A stretch of DNA of 64,000 nt from Bemisia tabaci (taxonomy: Eukaryota; Arthropoda; Insecta; Hemiptera; Aleyrodidae), in NCBI RefSeq assembly GCF_918797505.1, contig NC_092794.1, positions 65,881,345-65,945,344 of the forward strand, written 5' to 3'. The translations under genes were made by a program, and so were the position numbers. Below the pieces are notes generated by a model, which saw only the letters and a program-made list of their open reading frames with translations, searched no databases and was not told the DNA's origin. Positions 12,060-23,600 of the stretch are shown in pieces. Every line of letters starts with the position of its first letter. Position 1 is the first letter of the stretch.

Positions 12060-12445
12060 AAATAGACTGCACTGGAAATTGAAAAGTCTCTTGGATCAAG
12101 AGTCCAGATTCTTACAGCAGTTGACAAGAAAAATACTCTAGATTCAATAGGATTTTTGCTCTAATCAAAAGAACCGCTCAAAATAATGCGGTTGAGTCAT
12201 TTTTTGCTGAAATGGACCGCACTGGAAATTAAAACGACTCTTGGATCCAGACTCTTTGAAACATTTTTCAAAAAAAAAATACTAATTTCAATCGGATTTT
12301 TCCTTGCATCAAAAGAAAATCCACTTCAATTACGAGGCTTGGCTCTCGATTCAAGCAAAAACTCATTTGAATGAAGAGTATTAATTCTTCCAAATTTTTT
12401 TAAGAGGCAGGACTCTGGATTTAAGAGATTTCTTTCTCCAGTGTA
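12060..12445. mobile_element. MITE family F, tandem or nested copies
   Basis: GCACTGGAAATT occurs near 12068 and 12218, and an inverted TTCTCCAGTG end near 12434. Interior stretches (TCAATCGGATTTTTCCTTGC and similar) match the copy at 30569. Two overlapping or nested copies are likely. Confidence 0.55.
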
Positions 12446-12540
12446 AGTTTAATAGAAACGCTTCAGCTGCATTTTGGAAATAAATAAGTTGTGAAAATTT
12501 TTGAATCGGATTAAGTAGTCGTAAATTTTCTCTCGGCGAA

Positions 12541-13353
12541 AATTCAGAGTAGAAAAAACGTTTTGAACGTGGAAAATGTTGTTAAACCCTGTCCTTAGTA
12601 TTGAGCTAAACGAACGGCTAAGTTCGCACCGATTCCGACCGGTGGGAGCGGGGAGGCGAGCGTGATGGATCAGTGTATGATCAATGTATTTCCCTTTTAT
12701 TAGTTAGATAAAACTTAAAACCTCTTTTTCTTGGTTCTAACTTGATCTGACACAGTGCGTTTTTGTTAAACTGCATCAAAATGAAGTGTGAGTTTTTCCA
12801 CGTGGCTCAAATTGTGCATCTTCTCCTAAAATCTGCACCAAATTCAACAAGTAAAGACTCATATTATTTTAATAGCGTAAGGGGAAAGACGTAAACATTA
12901 TTTGCGGAAAAATCGACAAGAGCTCCCAAATCACCTAGCTTCGAACTGTTGTTAAAGTTGCACGATTTAAGCAGTACTGCTATCCTCTGGCTGATGTTAC
13001 TGTGAAAAATGACTCAAATTGTTGTGACGATATACTTTACACCGCACCGTTGACGAAGACCGAAGTTTTAGTTAAGTGCTGCTGTCTGTTGGCTGATCTG
13101 ATTTCTGAGCAGCATGAAGAACGTCATGGCGCCTTCAATGAGTGACCTATGCAACACGGGCATCCATTGAGTGCGAAATATTTGTATCCTAGCGCCGCGC
13201 CAGACGGCATGCTCGCGTCGCACTGTATCAACAAAGAACCGCGCACGCGTGCTGAGGAATACTTACATGTGAACCTTTAGTCATTGCCAAATTCGCTTTG
13301 ATATGACTCGAATTTTCTGGAAAACTGTGAATATTTTTCCTTAACATTAGATA
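12541..13353 (+). repeat. dispersed repeat H, copy 1
   Basis: Matches 32221-32955 in inverted orientation over most of its length, for example GCAACACGGGCATCCATTGA here against the reverse complement there. This copy carries an extra segment of about 100 bp (12603-12700). No coding frame. Probably an unclassified transposable element. Confidence 0.75.
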
Positions 13354-13689
13354 ATTTTTTACTCAATTCGATTTAAAGTATCTAAAAATTCCAATCAAAA
13401 ATATTAACGACTTCCTTCGGGGTTCTCTCTTGGCACGATACCTATGGATGTCCACAGTTTTTCCTTCTCGTAACAGCGTTGTATTCCTTGAATCGGTAGG
13501 TTATGGGCTAAAACCTGTCTATACTGAAAGAAAATTATGGTAACATCGACTATAAGTCTAATTGATCTTTTGGACAGTGATACTATTTAGTGGAAATAAC
13601 CAGAATTATAGCATGATCTACACGAACTCTAGTGCTACTTACCACACGGGGAAAAAAGTATCACAATCCCAACTAAACTCCCAGCTGAT

Positions 13690-14260
13690 TTTGGTGCCAG
13701 ACACTAGAGTAGTAGCACAAGCCAGAGGTATGGTTAAGTCAGCTAAAGATACGGTTGGATCAACCATACCTTTAGCTGGTATGCCCTCACAGTCAGCATA
13801 AGTTTAGTTAGATTAACTTCTCATACCGCTGACCGGTGCCTTTGCAGACACTCTGCCGTGATAGCGATGTAAGCCGTAAGTGCAAAAATGAAGTTTTGAG
13901 AAAATGGGCATATAAGCTTCTGAGTGGAACATTTTATTGAAAGAAGCCTCCGTTCTTTGTCAAATCGCAACCAATCATTCGATAGACTCTTAGATGTCAT
14001 TTGGGGGATTACAACTCGACCGATTTTATTTTAAAGTACATGAAAAAGGTATTCAGTTTTATGTTAGGTTAGTATTTGGCAAGACAGCCGTAAGTGCTAT
14101 AGAGTCGTTGCACATGCCAGAGGTATGTTAGGTCAGCTGAAGATATGGTTGGATCAACCATATCTATAGCTGTTATGCCCTCACAGTCAGCATAAGTTTA
14201 GTTAGATCAACTTTACCCCTGGCCGGTGCCTTTACACTACGTATTAGCTATAGTGCAACT
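13690..14260. repeat. direct repeat pair with inner palindrome
   Basis: A stretch of about 160 bp at 13700-13860 (with GGTTGGATCAACC inside and TATGCCCTCACAGTCAGCAT after it) is repeated with divergence at 14105-14255. The 79-codon frame over the first copy is not conserved in the second. Confidence 0.6.
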
Positions 14261-14599
14261 ACTCTAATGGCTGGCGCCAAAATCAGCTGGAAATATAGTT
14301 GCGATCGTGATACTTTTTTTTTTCATGGTAAGTGCTTCCCAAGAGTCTGGTGTTCATTACCATACTCGGATCACTTTGTCAGCGCATGGTAAAATCTCCC
14401 ACATTTTTTGCATTGTTAAGTAGCATGTTGATGATAAAAAAATCACTGCGGTATGCTTGATTTTTTTTTCTAAATATTTCCAGCAAATCTTTGCTCACTC
14501 ACGGTCGAGCACCCGAGAGGCTTTTCCCGGCGAGAAGTTGAGAAGATGAAGCGCGTGGTTTCGGAACGAATTAGGGCATCGAGTTAGTCGGAGGCGTCG

Positions 14600-16376
14600 C
14601 ACTATGGTCCCAATCCGCTCGGGAGCGCTCAAAAATCGATATTTATGAAATTGGACGACATTTTTTTTTCGAGTCAAAATTGATAAATATAGTATCTACG
14701 GGTCATAAACTACACGTAGTATACCTCAAAAAAATGTCTAGTCACTTTGAAAGTGTCACAAACTGTGCGAATAGTCGGATATGTATTTTCTGACCCGTGA
14801 AGTGGCTATTTCTAACAAAGCGTTCGGAGCCTCTCCTGAATCATGAAATGGTCTCTCAAAATTCTTGTTTATACCATTTTGTAGAGGACTCTAAGAGGAT
14901 TGTAACGCACTAATTAAAATTTTTCTCCGAGGCATTCTGATACATTCTACACAAGGTAGAAGTTGGGTACCTATTTTTCATGAAAAAATGCCGATTTTTC
15001 CCACGTACTTTCATTTTAAAAAAAAGTCACCAAAGGTCACCTAATGAGACACCTTTAGGGAACTTCTACACATCCTTAGGAAGCTACAGTAGAAATATTT
15101 TGTGCTTTGGTTTGCTTTTTCTCGAGAAATCGAATTTATTAGGTCTCTAAGTCGGTGGCTAAAATAACAGTATTTAGCAAGTTTAGCCATCGATCAACCT
15201 GCAGTCGTCTTAAACTTTTTTGAGGCATGCGACACCTCCAAAAACGTGCTTAAGTAGTCTCTATGAATCCTTAAGAAGGATTTTAAACCAAAAATTGTTT
15301 GTTCTTCTTGATTTTTGAACGAATTTTGAATCTTTTTCGTACCTGCGTGTTTCCTTCAAAATACTGTATTACAACCCTGGAAAGCCCCTCGAAAAATATT
15401 CTGAGACATTTGGCACCTCCAGAAACACTTTTAAGTTGTTTCTACAGATTCTTAGGAAGGCAACCGAACCACAAATAATTGCTTCCGCCTGCTTTTTCGA
15501 CCAAATTTGAATTTTTACGTGACTACGTGTTTGCCCAGGAAAACTCATTTTTTTGCCCTGAAAAACACCTGTAATTGCAGCCTTAACACGTGCTAAGCAA
15601 TTTCGCATCTACAGAGACGCCATTATGTAGCTTCTATGAATCTTTTCGAGGTTGACCGTTTCGAAAAAAATTTGGTTCCCCCTACTTTTTGAGATTTTTT
15701 GAAAAGTTTTCCGTTCCGCAGTTTTATCTTTAAAAATGCTCTTTTCCATCCTAGAAAGTACCTATTGATGTAAAATTCCTTACTCCCCGAATATTTATCC
15801 ATTGTTGATTGAATTTTCTTAACGTGACAATATTGCACCCCCCGCTCTACAACATCGTTATGTACCCGATTTGCGTTCTGGCAAATCAACATAAAGAAAA
15901 GTCTTCTCTGAAGCATTATTTCGACATTTTTAAAATACAAATGAATTTTAGATCTATTTCATTTTTTTCAGTTTAGTTTTCCTTAAAAAAAAAAAATGGG
16001 GGGGGGGCGGTGTCAAAAAATTGAAACATCCTTAATTTTGCATGAACAAGGTTTTTTCTCCACCTTGTTATATACAGTTTTGGGCCGCTTCTTAGTGTTT
16101 AATTTTTTCATTTTGCATGAACTGTACATGTATGTGCAATGAACGCATGGTTTTCATCCAATCTAAGCAATTATAACAAGCCAATCGTACGGCAGTTTGT
16201 GATTTATGTGAAAAAATGACGGTAACTTTTGCAAATGATTTTTTAGAGAAAAGCGGAGGTCAAATTCGGATTCAGCGCATCAAAATCATGAGGAAAACAT
16301 ATCCTAAATGTATTTATACTCAAACGGAGAGCCGCTATGATTTTTGATCACTGAAAAGTGAATTGGGACCATAGTG
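14600..16376. mobile_element. Transib-like DNA transposon, non-autonomous
   Basis: The ends are inverted copies of CACTATGGTCCCAAT (14600 onward, and inverse ending at 16376), flanked by a 5-bp duplication CGTCG (14595-14599, 16377-16381). Transib transposons are known for 5-bp, GC-rich CGNCG-type target duplications and ends starting with a CACWRTG heptamer. Both ends also carry TCAAAAATC exactly 22 bp after the heptamer, resembling a 23-RSS nonamer. The 1.78-kb interior shows no transposase; it holds degenerate tandem repeats. Confidence 0.75.
15045..15660. repeat. degenerate tandem repeat of about 185 bp inside the Transib-like element
   Basis: Landmarks such as CACCTCCAAAAACGTGCTTA recur in diverged form near 15050, 15233, 15414 and 15604, a spacing of 181-190 bp. 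Similarity between units is low, so the array is old. Confidence 0.6.
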
Positions 16377-16465
16377 CGTCGTTGGGTGGAGTCGGGTTCC
16401 GGGAGTGCGAGTGCCGTCGTCGTTCGTCGCGTCGCCGCGAGCCTTAAAAATGGCAAAGCTCAAAC

Positions 16466-16796
16466 CAAGGTAGATTTACACAGGTATGGACAGAATTTAA
16501 CAACTGGCCTCTGATTGGCTCTCCAGCGGCCCCTTAACGTCAGCCATTTTGAATGTTTTGATTATTTTGATTTATTATGTTCGGTTTATCGTCTGTCAAA
16601 ATTTTGTGGGATTTTTTGCACAATTTTGATAATGCCATATTAATTTTAACGTTTAAACGCACAAACATTTGAATGTTAATTTGATTGTAATTTGATTAAA
16701 AAACGAGCCCCTTAACCTACGTCACGTAGTCATGTGACACGTACTGAGGCTCATGGGAAATTTTCAACTTTTCCATACCTGTGTAAATCTACCTTG
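16466..16796. mobile_element. MITE family A, copy 2 (inverted, TSD GCTCAAAC)
   Basis: The reverse complement of the copy at 1600-1934, with the same ends. Perfect 8-bp TSD GCTCAAAC at 16458-16465 and 16797-16804. Both known target sites fit GCTYAAAC. Confidence 0.88.
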
Positions 16797-17064
16797 GCTC
16801 AAACGGAGAACTTTATTAGCCGCCGGTTGATTAGAGAATTCTCTGAGAAAATACCGCAACTTCCTTCTGCTTGTGTTTATCCGCCGGAGCGAAAGGGAAA
16901 GTCCGGATAACTGGAGGCTATTTATTTGCCAGCAACAAGAGGATAATCCTCTCCTCAGCTCCCGGGTCCCTCGCCCCCCCCCCCCATTCCACGTCCATTC
17001 CCGGCTCTTCGTTGTCTGCTCGAGCGGAAAAATACTTCAACTTTATCAGCGCTCCTTAGCTCGC

Positions 17065-17596
17065 CCGCCCTAAGTCAAAACGCCGTAAGAGCCACCAGGC
17101 GTTACCAAACTTCCTTCGACAAATCAAGGATTTTCAGGGAAATTTGTGAATATTCCCCCTTCAACTTTTCTGAGGACAGGATGTCTACAAGTCCGGAATT
17201 TCCGAAAAGTCCGGAAATAGCACTGAATTTTTAAGGGCGGGCTGGAAGCACACTGAATGAGTGCGGAAATTCCGCAAGAAGGTCCGGAATTTGTGTCATA
17301 TGTGTCGCTATTTGAGAGAGAAATTCAAATTTTGGATATTTTTCGAATTTCGTCAAATTAAAGTACTTATAAAGTACGGAATTTTTTGGGAATGTACTGA
17401 AAAAGTACTGTAAAAGTACGGATTTTTGGCCAGCCTGTTTTAGTAGACACCCTGGAAGACTTAGTTCGTAATTTGATCCCTATAGTTTGAATATTTTCAG
17501 GGAAAATATTCATAAAATCTTGCAGAAATAAATTTATTCTAGGAGGAAATTTGGCAACATTTGAGTGTTCATTCGGCGTTTTTACTCAGCACGGCA
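17065..17596. mobile_element. MITE family B relative with an internal insertion
   Basis: The right end (CCTTAGCACGGCAG-like, here TACTCAGCACGGCAG at 17582-17596) and the left sequence AAAACGCCGTAAGAGCCACC match family B, but the element is twice as long. The extra part (about 17175-17450) begins GGATGTCTACAAGTCCGGAA and ends TTTTAGTAGACACCCTGG, so it looks like a nested insertion. Confidence 0.55.
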
Positions 17597-17874
17597 GAGT
17601 TTGATGAAGCTGGAAGCGCTCAGTCGGCAAAAGGAGCTCTCACATTTCCAAACATCGTGAACTGCGAGTTTAAGACCTCAGTTGGGAGACCCTAAATTAG
17701 CTTTGCCACTTTCTTCAGGCCTCCAAATTGGTTCCTAGACGAGGTACTGTGATTCGATGGCCGCCGTATTTTGTGTTAGAACGACGTGCGATATATCGCA
17801 TCGATTCGTTCCATGTTTCCGGCTGCTTGTCAGTTTTATAGAATTTTGAGATCTCATCTCTGTTGTCACGAGAC

Positions 17875-18477
17875 TGTGAGAGTGGATGTGAGAGTGGATG
17901 TGAGAGTGGCCCAGGGACCTGGCACCCAAGTCGAGGGCGCTGACAAAAACCCATACGTCACGGGACTGGGCAGCGGTGGAGCAACCCCCAGCGAGAGGGC
18001 AGAGGGGTAGTATCCCTTCTGCGCATGCGCAGGGCGAGGCTTGACCGGTTCCGAGTCAAGTGGAGGGGGTAGCCAGAGCCGGAGACCTAGGGAGCTCCTC
18101 GGAGCTGGGCCCTGGGATTATTCTTGGAGAGACTGGCGATCGAGCGGCACTTGGCCGCTCCTCATCCCATCAACCCAGAGTCACAACTGTGTGAACTGTG
18201 TGTGCCCTTTGTAGCGATCAGCATTAGACATTGCATCTCATATCACTTTTGGTTCTCTTCTTGTCTACGCCTCTTCCCGTGTCTATCCCGTTTGTGTCTG
18301 CACTGCCGTTGCGACGAGTGTCAGCTCTGCACTTGCGACGCCCTGCGTCTGCATTGCTCTAGCGACGCCATCGTCTGCACAGCAGTCGCGACGCGTGTCG
18401 GCACTTGCTCTTGCGACGCCTTGCGTCTGCACTAGCACTTGCGACGCTCTACCCCCCCTGAGCTACGCCATCTCACA
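17875..18477 (+). repeat. element 1, 5' LTR
   Basis: 603 bp, TG...CA ends. Starts with three 12-bp units (TGTGAGAGTGGA). The downstream part has six GCGACG motifs in a TTGCGACGCCCTGCGTCTGC-like context between about 18310 and 18450. The 103-codon frame at 18124-18435 is LTR sequence, found equally in the 3' copy; I do not regard it as a gene. Confidence 0.93.
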
Positions 18478-18495
18478 TGGTGATAGGCGCCGGAG
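18478..18495 (+). other. element 1, primer-binding site
   Basis: TGGTGATAGGCGCCGGAG begins directly after the LTR. It starts with TGG, the complement of a tRNA CCA end. I could not assign it to a particular tRNA. Confidence 0.6.
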
Positions 18496-19059
18496 TTTCC
18501 TCAGGCAGGAAAGAAGATTCCGATAGCTGTGTTTGAATTTTGAGTTTTTCTTTGTGTTTTTTGAAGTATTTGATTTTTTGGAGTTTTATGAAGCAAGTGT
18601 GCTGAATTTTGGATGACTTTTTACGGAATTTTATCGAATCTATTTTTGGTACGTGGTTTGTGGTATCCAACCCGTACCCATCAACACGCCAAAGAATAAA
18701 ACACTATCAAGTCAGATTTCGACTTCGGTGTTTCAATTTTTTGGTCCTTATTTACTAAATTGAATCATTAAATCATCCATCGATTTCGATTCAATATCTT
18801 TTCATTATCAAAGTCAGACTTCGAAGAAATGGAGAGCCGGGATATAAGCTAATAAACTGTAGTTTCAGCTTACTGGTCACGAAATTTCTGGACGAGCTCT
18901 GGACTACTTTTTCGCTGGGATTTTCAATATTTTTGGACAAATTGGCTTTTGTTAAGCCGGTTGCGTTATTTCTTCTTCAAGCAATAACTAGCGACGAAAA
19001 TTATCACAATTTAGCGGAAAAATATTTTCAACTACTCAACTACATTGTCAAAAATCAAG

Positions 19060-20649
19060 ATGAGCAGCGAAAGCAACGACAACAGTCAGCATCAAAATGG
19101 TCATCTAAGTGACGATCCAGACAATGAAAACACGGACAACGTGAATGACATCGATCTGTATAACTACAACAGAATGACCAAACAACAAATTGGTGAAGAA
19201 TTGGAGAAGAGGAATGTGCCCGACGTATTCACCAACAAGAAGGATGCTTTTAACGCGCTCAAAAGAGTCATTGCGCGGGAACTGCAGACGCAGCAAGAAA
19301 GGCACTTTCAAAACCAATCTAACCAACAACACGGAGACAACATGCAGCAAACAACATCCGCGTACAGCAATCCACATGCGGTGCAGGTTAAATACCCGAA
19401 GGTGGAGTTCCCAAAGTTCAAAGATCAAGAACCACGAGAATTTGTTAACCGTTTTGAACAAATAGCCCAAATGGGAGGGCTAAGCGAAAAGCAAATGGTC
19501 CAAATGTTTTGGGTCAGCCTGGAAAAAGAAGGAGAACTGTGGTTTAGAAACAACAAGAAACACCTCCAGGAAATCAACGAGTGGAATCGTGTGAAATCGG
19601 AATTTTTGGATGAATTTGAAACTCCCGAGAACCTAGGAAGTAGCTGGATGACATTCCAAAACAGGAAGCAAGGAGCAGGAGAAGCTTCAGCGGCATACAT
19701 TGAGAACAAAATCCACTTAGCCGAAAAAATAAGAAACAAGTTATCCGAAGTGGAGCTCGTTGACTGCATCATCAGAGGATTTTTGCCTAACCTAGCGAAA
19801 CAACTTTTCCTCATGGACAACCCGGACATTAGGACGATGAAAAAAAACGTGAAAAGAGTAGAAGGATCGTTTATGGTGAACAATGACACACAAACAACGA
19901 GTACATCGAACCCGCAACCAGACGTCTCAAAAACTATAGAAGAAATCATCGTCAAGAAGCTGCAAGAATTAGGCATCAAATCCGGTGGAAAACCTGAAGG
20001 AAAATCTGTCAATGCCATCAGCAACAACACAGGACGCGACGACCGCTCAGCCAGAAATAGGAGCCGGGACAGAAACGTTCGTCAGTATGACGATAAGCGA
20101 GACAGGTACAGGAGTAGTAGCAGAGACCGGGAAGACAAGTACCGATACGGCGACGAGTACCGAAGCAGAAGAAACGGATCAAACAGCAGGGATTATGAGC
20201 GTAGAAATCGAGACTTCTCAAGAGACAGAAATCGAGACTTTTCAAGAGACAGAGAATATCAGCGAAGATCAAGGCAAGATAAAAGCTACAGCCCATGGAG
20301 ACAACGTAGGGATGAATATTCCAGAAGTCAAAGCAGAGACAGATATCCGTCAGATTCGCGTAGGAATGATTACTACTCAGGACGATCAAGACGGGACAAC
20401 TACGACGACCGACGCTCATACTACAACCGAGAAGAGAGCCCAGAACATGGAAGCTGGCAGCGATCCGGCGATCGAAGATCCTCAGATAGATACAGGAATT
20501 GGCGGGACAGATCAAGCACGCCGGGAAGAAGAAACAGCAGCAGAAGTCCAGGTGGTAAAATCATATGTCCGTACTGTGGAAGAGTAGGCCATCCAGAATC
20601 CACATGTTTCAAAAAAGCCTACGACAGGGAGCAAGACCAAAAAAACTAG
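19060..20649 (+). CDS. gag: element 1 Gag polyprotein
   Basis: 529 residues from the ATG at 19060 (the frame is open a little further upstream without an ATG). It would form the particle and package the element RNA. Visible parts: a SAP-like helix-loop-helix region at about residues 36-75 (MTKQQIGEELEKRNVPD then a KKDAFNALKR helix); a retrotransposon-gag capsid region at about 112-270 starting PKVEFPKF, with a WF/W-rich core; an Arg/Ser-rich stretch at about 326-495 resembling SR splicing proteins; and a CCHC zinc knuckle near the end (C-x2-C-x4-H-x4-C, CPYCGRVGHPESTC). The frame ends at TAG 20647, directly behind a slippery heptamer, so part of the ribosomes should continue into pol. The frame is intact. 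The SAP-like call is by eye and needs structure prediction; the capsid and knuckle are secure. Confidence 0.92.
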   Translation: MSSESNDNSQHQNGHLSDDPDNENTDNVNDIDLYNYNRMTKQQIGEELEKRNVPDVFTNKKDAFNALKRVIARELQTQQERHFQNQSNQQHGDNMQQTTSAYSNPHAVQVKYPKVEFPKFKDQEPREFVNRFEQIAQMGGLSEKQMVQMFWVSLEKEGELWFRNNKKHLQEINEWNRVKSEFLDEFETPENLGSSWMTFQNRKQGAGEASAAYIENKIHLAEKIRNKLSEVELVDCIIRGFLPNLAKQLFLMDNPDIRTMKKNVKRVEGSFMVNNDTQTTSTSNPQPDVSKTIEEIIVKKLQELGIKSGGKPEGKSVNAISNNTGRDDRSARNRSRDRNVRQYDDKRDRYRSSSRDREDKYRYGDEYRSRRNGSNSRDYERRNRDFSRDRNRDFSRDREYQRRSRQDKSYSPWRQRRDEYSRSQSRDRYPSDSRRNDYYSGRSRRDNYDDRRSYYNREESPEHGSWQRSGDRRSSDRYRNWRDRSSTPGRRNSSRSPGGKIICPYCGRVGHPESTCFKKAYDREQDQKN

Positions 20650-23600
20650 CTTACACTCGGCAAAAGGGTCGATGGAACCGGGTGGAATCACAAAAGACCC
20701 AACACGCAGCGGAAAGGAACAAGTCAGTGACATGGGGAGAAATAAGAGAATACAGGCCAGGAAGCAGGTCACCAGAGCAGCCCGATAAAAAGGACATCAT
20801 GAACGTGGGCCTCAGCTCCGGTTTACTAATTCAGGGAAAAACAGGTAACAAAAAGATTGACATCCTTTTAGACACGGGCGCTAGCTTATGTTTGGCAACA
20901 CCGCAAATTGCGGAAAAAATCGAACCGTTATCAACAAATCTAAAACTCTACGGTGCAAATCAAAAGGAAATCCCTACGCTCGGAACAACAAAAATAACCG
21001 TGGAGCTTGAGAAAAATGTCAAAATTCCAGTGACAGCTTACGTAGTGGACAATTTACAGTATGACTTGCTTCTCGGAAATGCATTCAACTTAAAGTACAA
21101 AACGAAAATTGATTTAAATACTCAAACTGTAAGCATGGATGTAGACGGAAAACAGATTGTAGAAAAGTCATTTGTTTATGCAAATGTACTAGCTTCGCAT
21201 CTAAAAGTGGCAAACATACAGAACGCAACTCCATTGAAAGTGCATGCAATATTAAATGGACGGGAAACCAACATCTGCATTGATACAGGCTCATGTGCGA
21301 ACATCCTGCATAAGGATTTTGTCGGAAAAAATAAAATCACACCAGTAAACATCGCGCTATCAACGGCCAACAATTCTGACCTAAAAATTCTAGGAGAAGC
21401 AGATTTTGAACTGGTGATAAACGGCATCGTCTTCAGAGATACAGCCCTGGTCGCGGAAAATATTTCCCACCCACTACTCACGGGAAATTATTTCAATCAA
21501 GAACACATCGAAATGATAGACTTCGAGAAAAACCAAGTTGCATTCAAAAACTCAGACAAGGTAGCAAAAGCCACAGCAAAAACGACCTGTCACATGTGCG
21601 CTGAAATCAACTCGGATAAAATGCAAGAATCACATGATCAAGATAACCGGGACAAAACAAGCATGCAAGATGAGTTTCAGCGATTACAGCACCTCGGCCA
21701 AAAAGATGAAGAAGACCAGAAAACGCTAAGAGTAACAATAAAGAAGGACATCACGCTACGGCCTTTCACACAAGTCAGCGTAAAATGCAAAATGAAAGGA
21801 CAGCGCAAATTTGAATTTGGACTCTTCAATCTAACGGAGGGTGCAGCAAATACCAAGAAACTTCACTGCACTACAAGCGTTGTGGACATGAACCATATCA
21901 TAAAAATAAAACTGATCAACACGAGCCAAAAACCAGTCAAGCTATTCAAAGATTACAAAGTTGGAACGGTGCAGCCGATAGAAGTAACGTATGAAAAAGT
22001 GAGCGAGGAAGAAAAGCAAGAAGAAAATAATGATCAAGAAAAATCCGAAATTAACATGATAGATCTCGCGGATAGTCGCTTAAAAGAAATCCAGATTAGT
22101 GACACCTTAACTCAAAGTCAAAAAGCAAAAGTAATGCAACTCATTCTGAAATACGAGGAAATATTTGCATGGTCGGATACAAAATTTGAGGCGGGAAAAG
22201 CAAACTATCCGCCACAGAAAATCGAATTACAAGACGAGACACCAGTACACAGAGCACCATACAGAACGGGGCATCAACAACGAAAAATAATAAAAGAATA
22301 CATCGAAAAACTTCTGAGGGAGAACGTGATCAAACCATCCACCTCCGCGTATAGTAGCCCGTTGATTTTAGTAGCAAAAAAGGAACCGGGCGCATATCGG
22401 GCGTGTGTTGATTTTCGTCGACTGAACCAGAAAATCAAACCCGAATCGTTCCCAATGCCTCGCGTAGATGATGTGCTTTATTGCCTCACAGGAAGTGCAA
22501 TTTACAGTAGCTTTGACTTAGAGAGTGGTTACTTTCAAATTCCTCTCGACCCAGAAAGCTCAAAGTATACAAGTTTCAGCAGTTACGATGGACACTATGA
22601 ATTCAATGTTCTTCCGATGGGATTAAATGTTTCGCCACTAAGATTCCAGAGAATGGTCACAGAATCATTCAGCGCACTTTTATATCACGCTTTATTAGCC
22701 TTCTGTGACGATATTCTACTTTTTTCAGGTGACAATTTCGATGAACACCTCGAAAAACTTGAAAAGTTTTTTCAGTTGGTAAAAGCGGCAAATTTAAAAC
22801 TGAAACCGAAAAAGGTTAAAATCGGATTCACTGAAATTGATGTCCTAGGTTTCACGGTAAATAAGAACGGTATCAAACCCGACGAAAAGAAAATTAAAAG
22901 CCATCAAAGAGCTAAAAACGCCCACAAAAGTAAAAGACGTGCGTTCATTCTTGGCAATGGCGGGATTTTACCGAAATCACATTCCAAAACTGGCGGAAAT
23001 AAGCAGTCCACTCATCAACTTAACAAGGAAAAACGTGAAATTCGAATTCGATCGGGAGTGCAAACTCGCGTTTGAAAAAATCAAAACATTGTTGACGTCA
23101 GCACCTTTATTAGCACATTATGATCCAGAAAATACAACCTTGGAATTACATTCTGACGCATCAAATCTGGCGATCTCAAGTGTCCTGAATCAAAGGTACA
23201 AAAACGGCGACTTAAGACCTCTAGGATACATGTCTAGAGTCTTAAGCTCCCAGAAAAATCTTGGAGCGTGCCCGAACGAGAACTTTTGGCCATCACTTAT
23301 GGATTAGACAAATTTCGGCCTTTCTTATGGAATACGAAATTTAAAATCATCACTGACAGTCAAGGGCTAGTATGTGTCAATAAGATGGAAGTGCCATCCA
23401 TGAGAATAACGAAACTAGCACTGAAACTATCCGAATTTCAGTTTGAGGTGATCCACAAAAAAGGAAAATACAACGTCGTTCCAGATTACTTAAGCAGATA
23501 CACAGTCAACAACGTAAACAGCACAAACAATAGCGCAGATGTCTCAAAACCGGAAGAAATTAACCCAACAATTAACTTTTCAGAGGAACAGAAAAAGGAC

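Noticed and set aside
18124..18435. 103-codon Cys-rich frame in the element 1 LTR (also 27041-27352)
   Set aside because: Identical in both LTRs because the LTRs are identical; it is a by-product of GCGACG/CTGC repeats.
19425..20030. 201-codon minus-strand frame opposite gag
   Set aside because: Shadow of the gag frame; no independent feature supports it.
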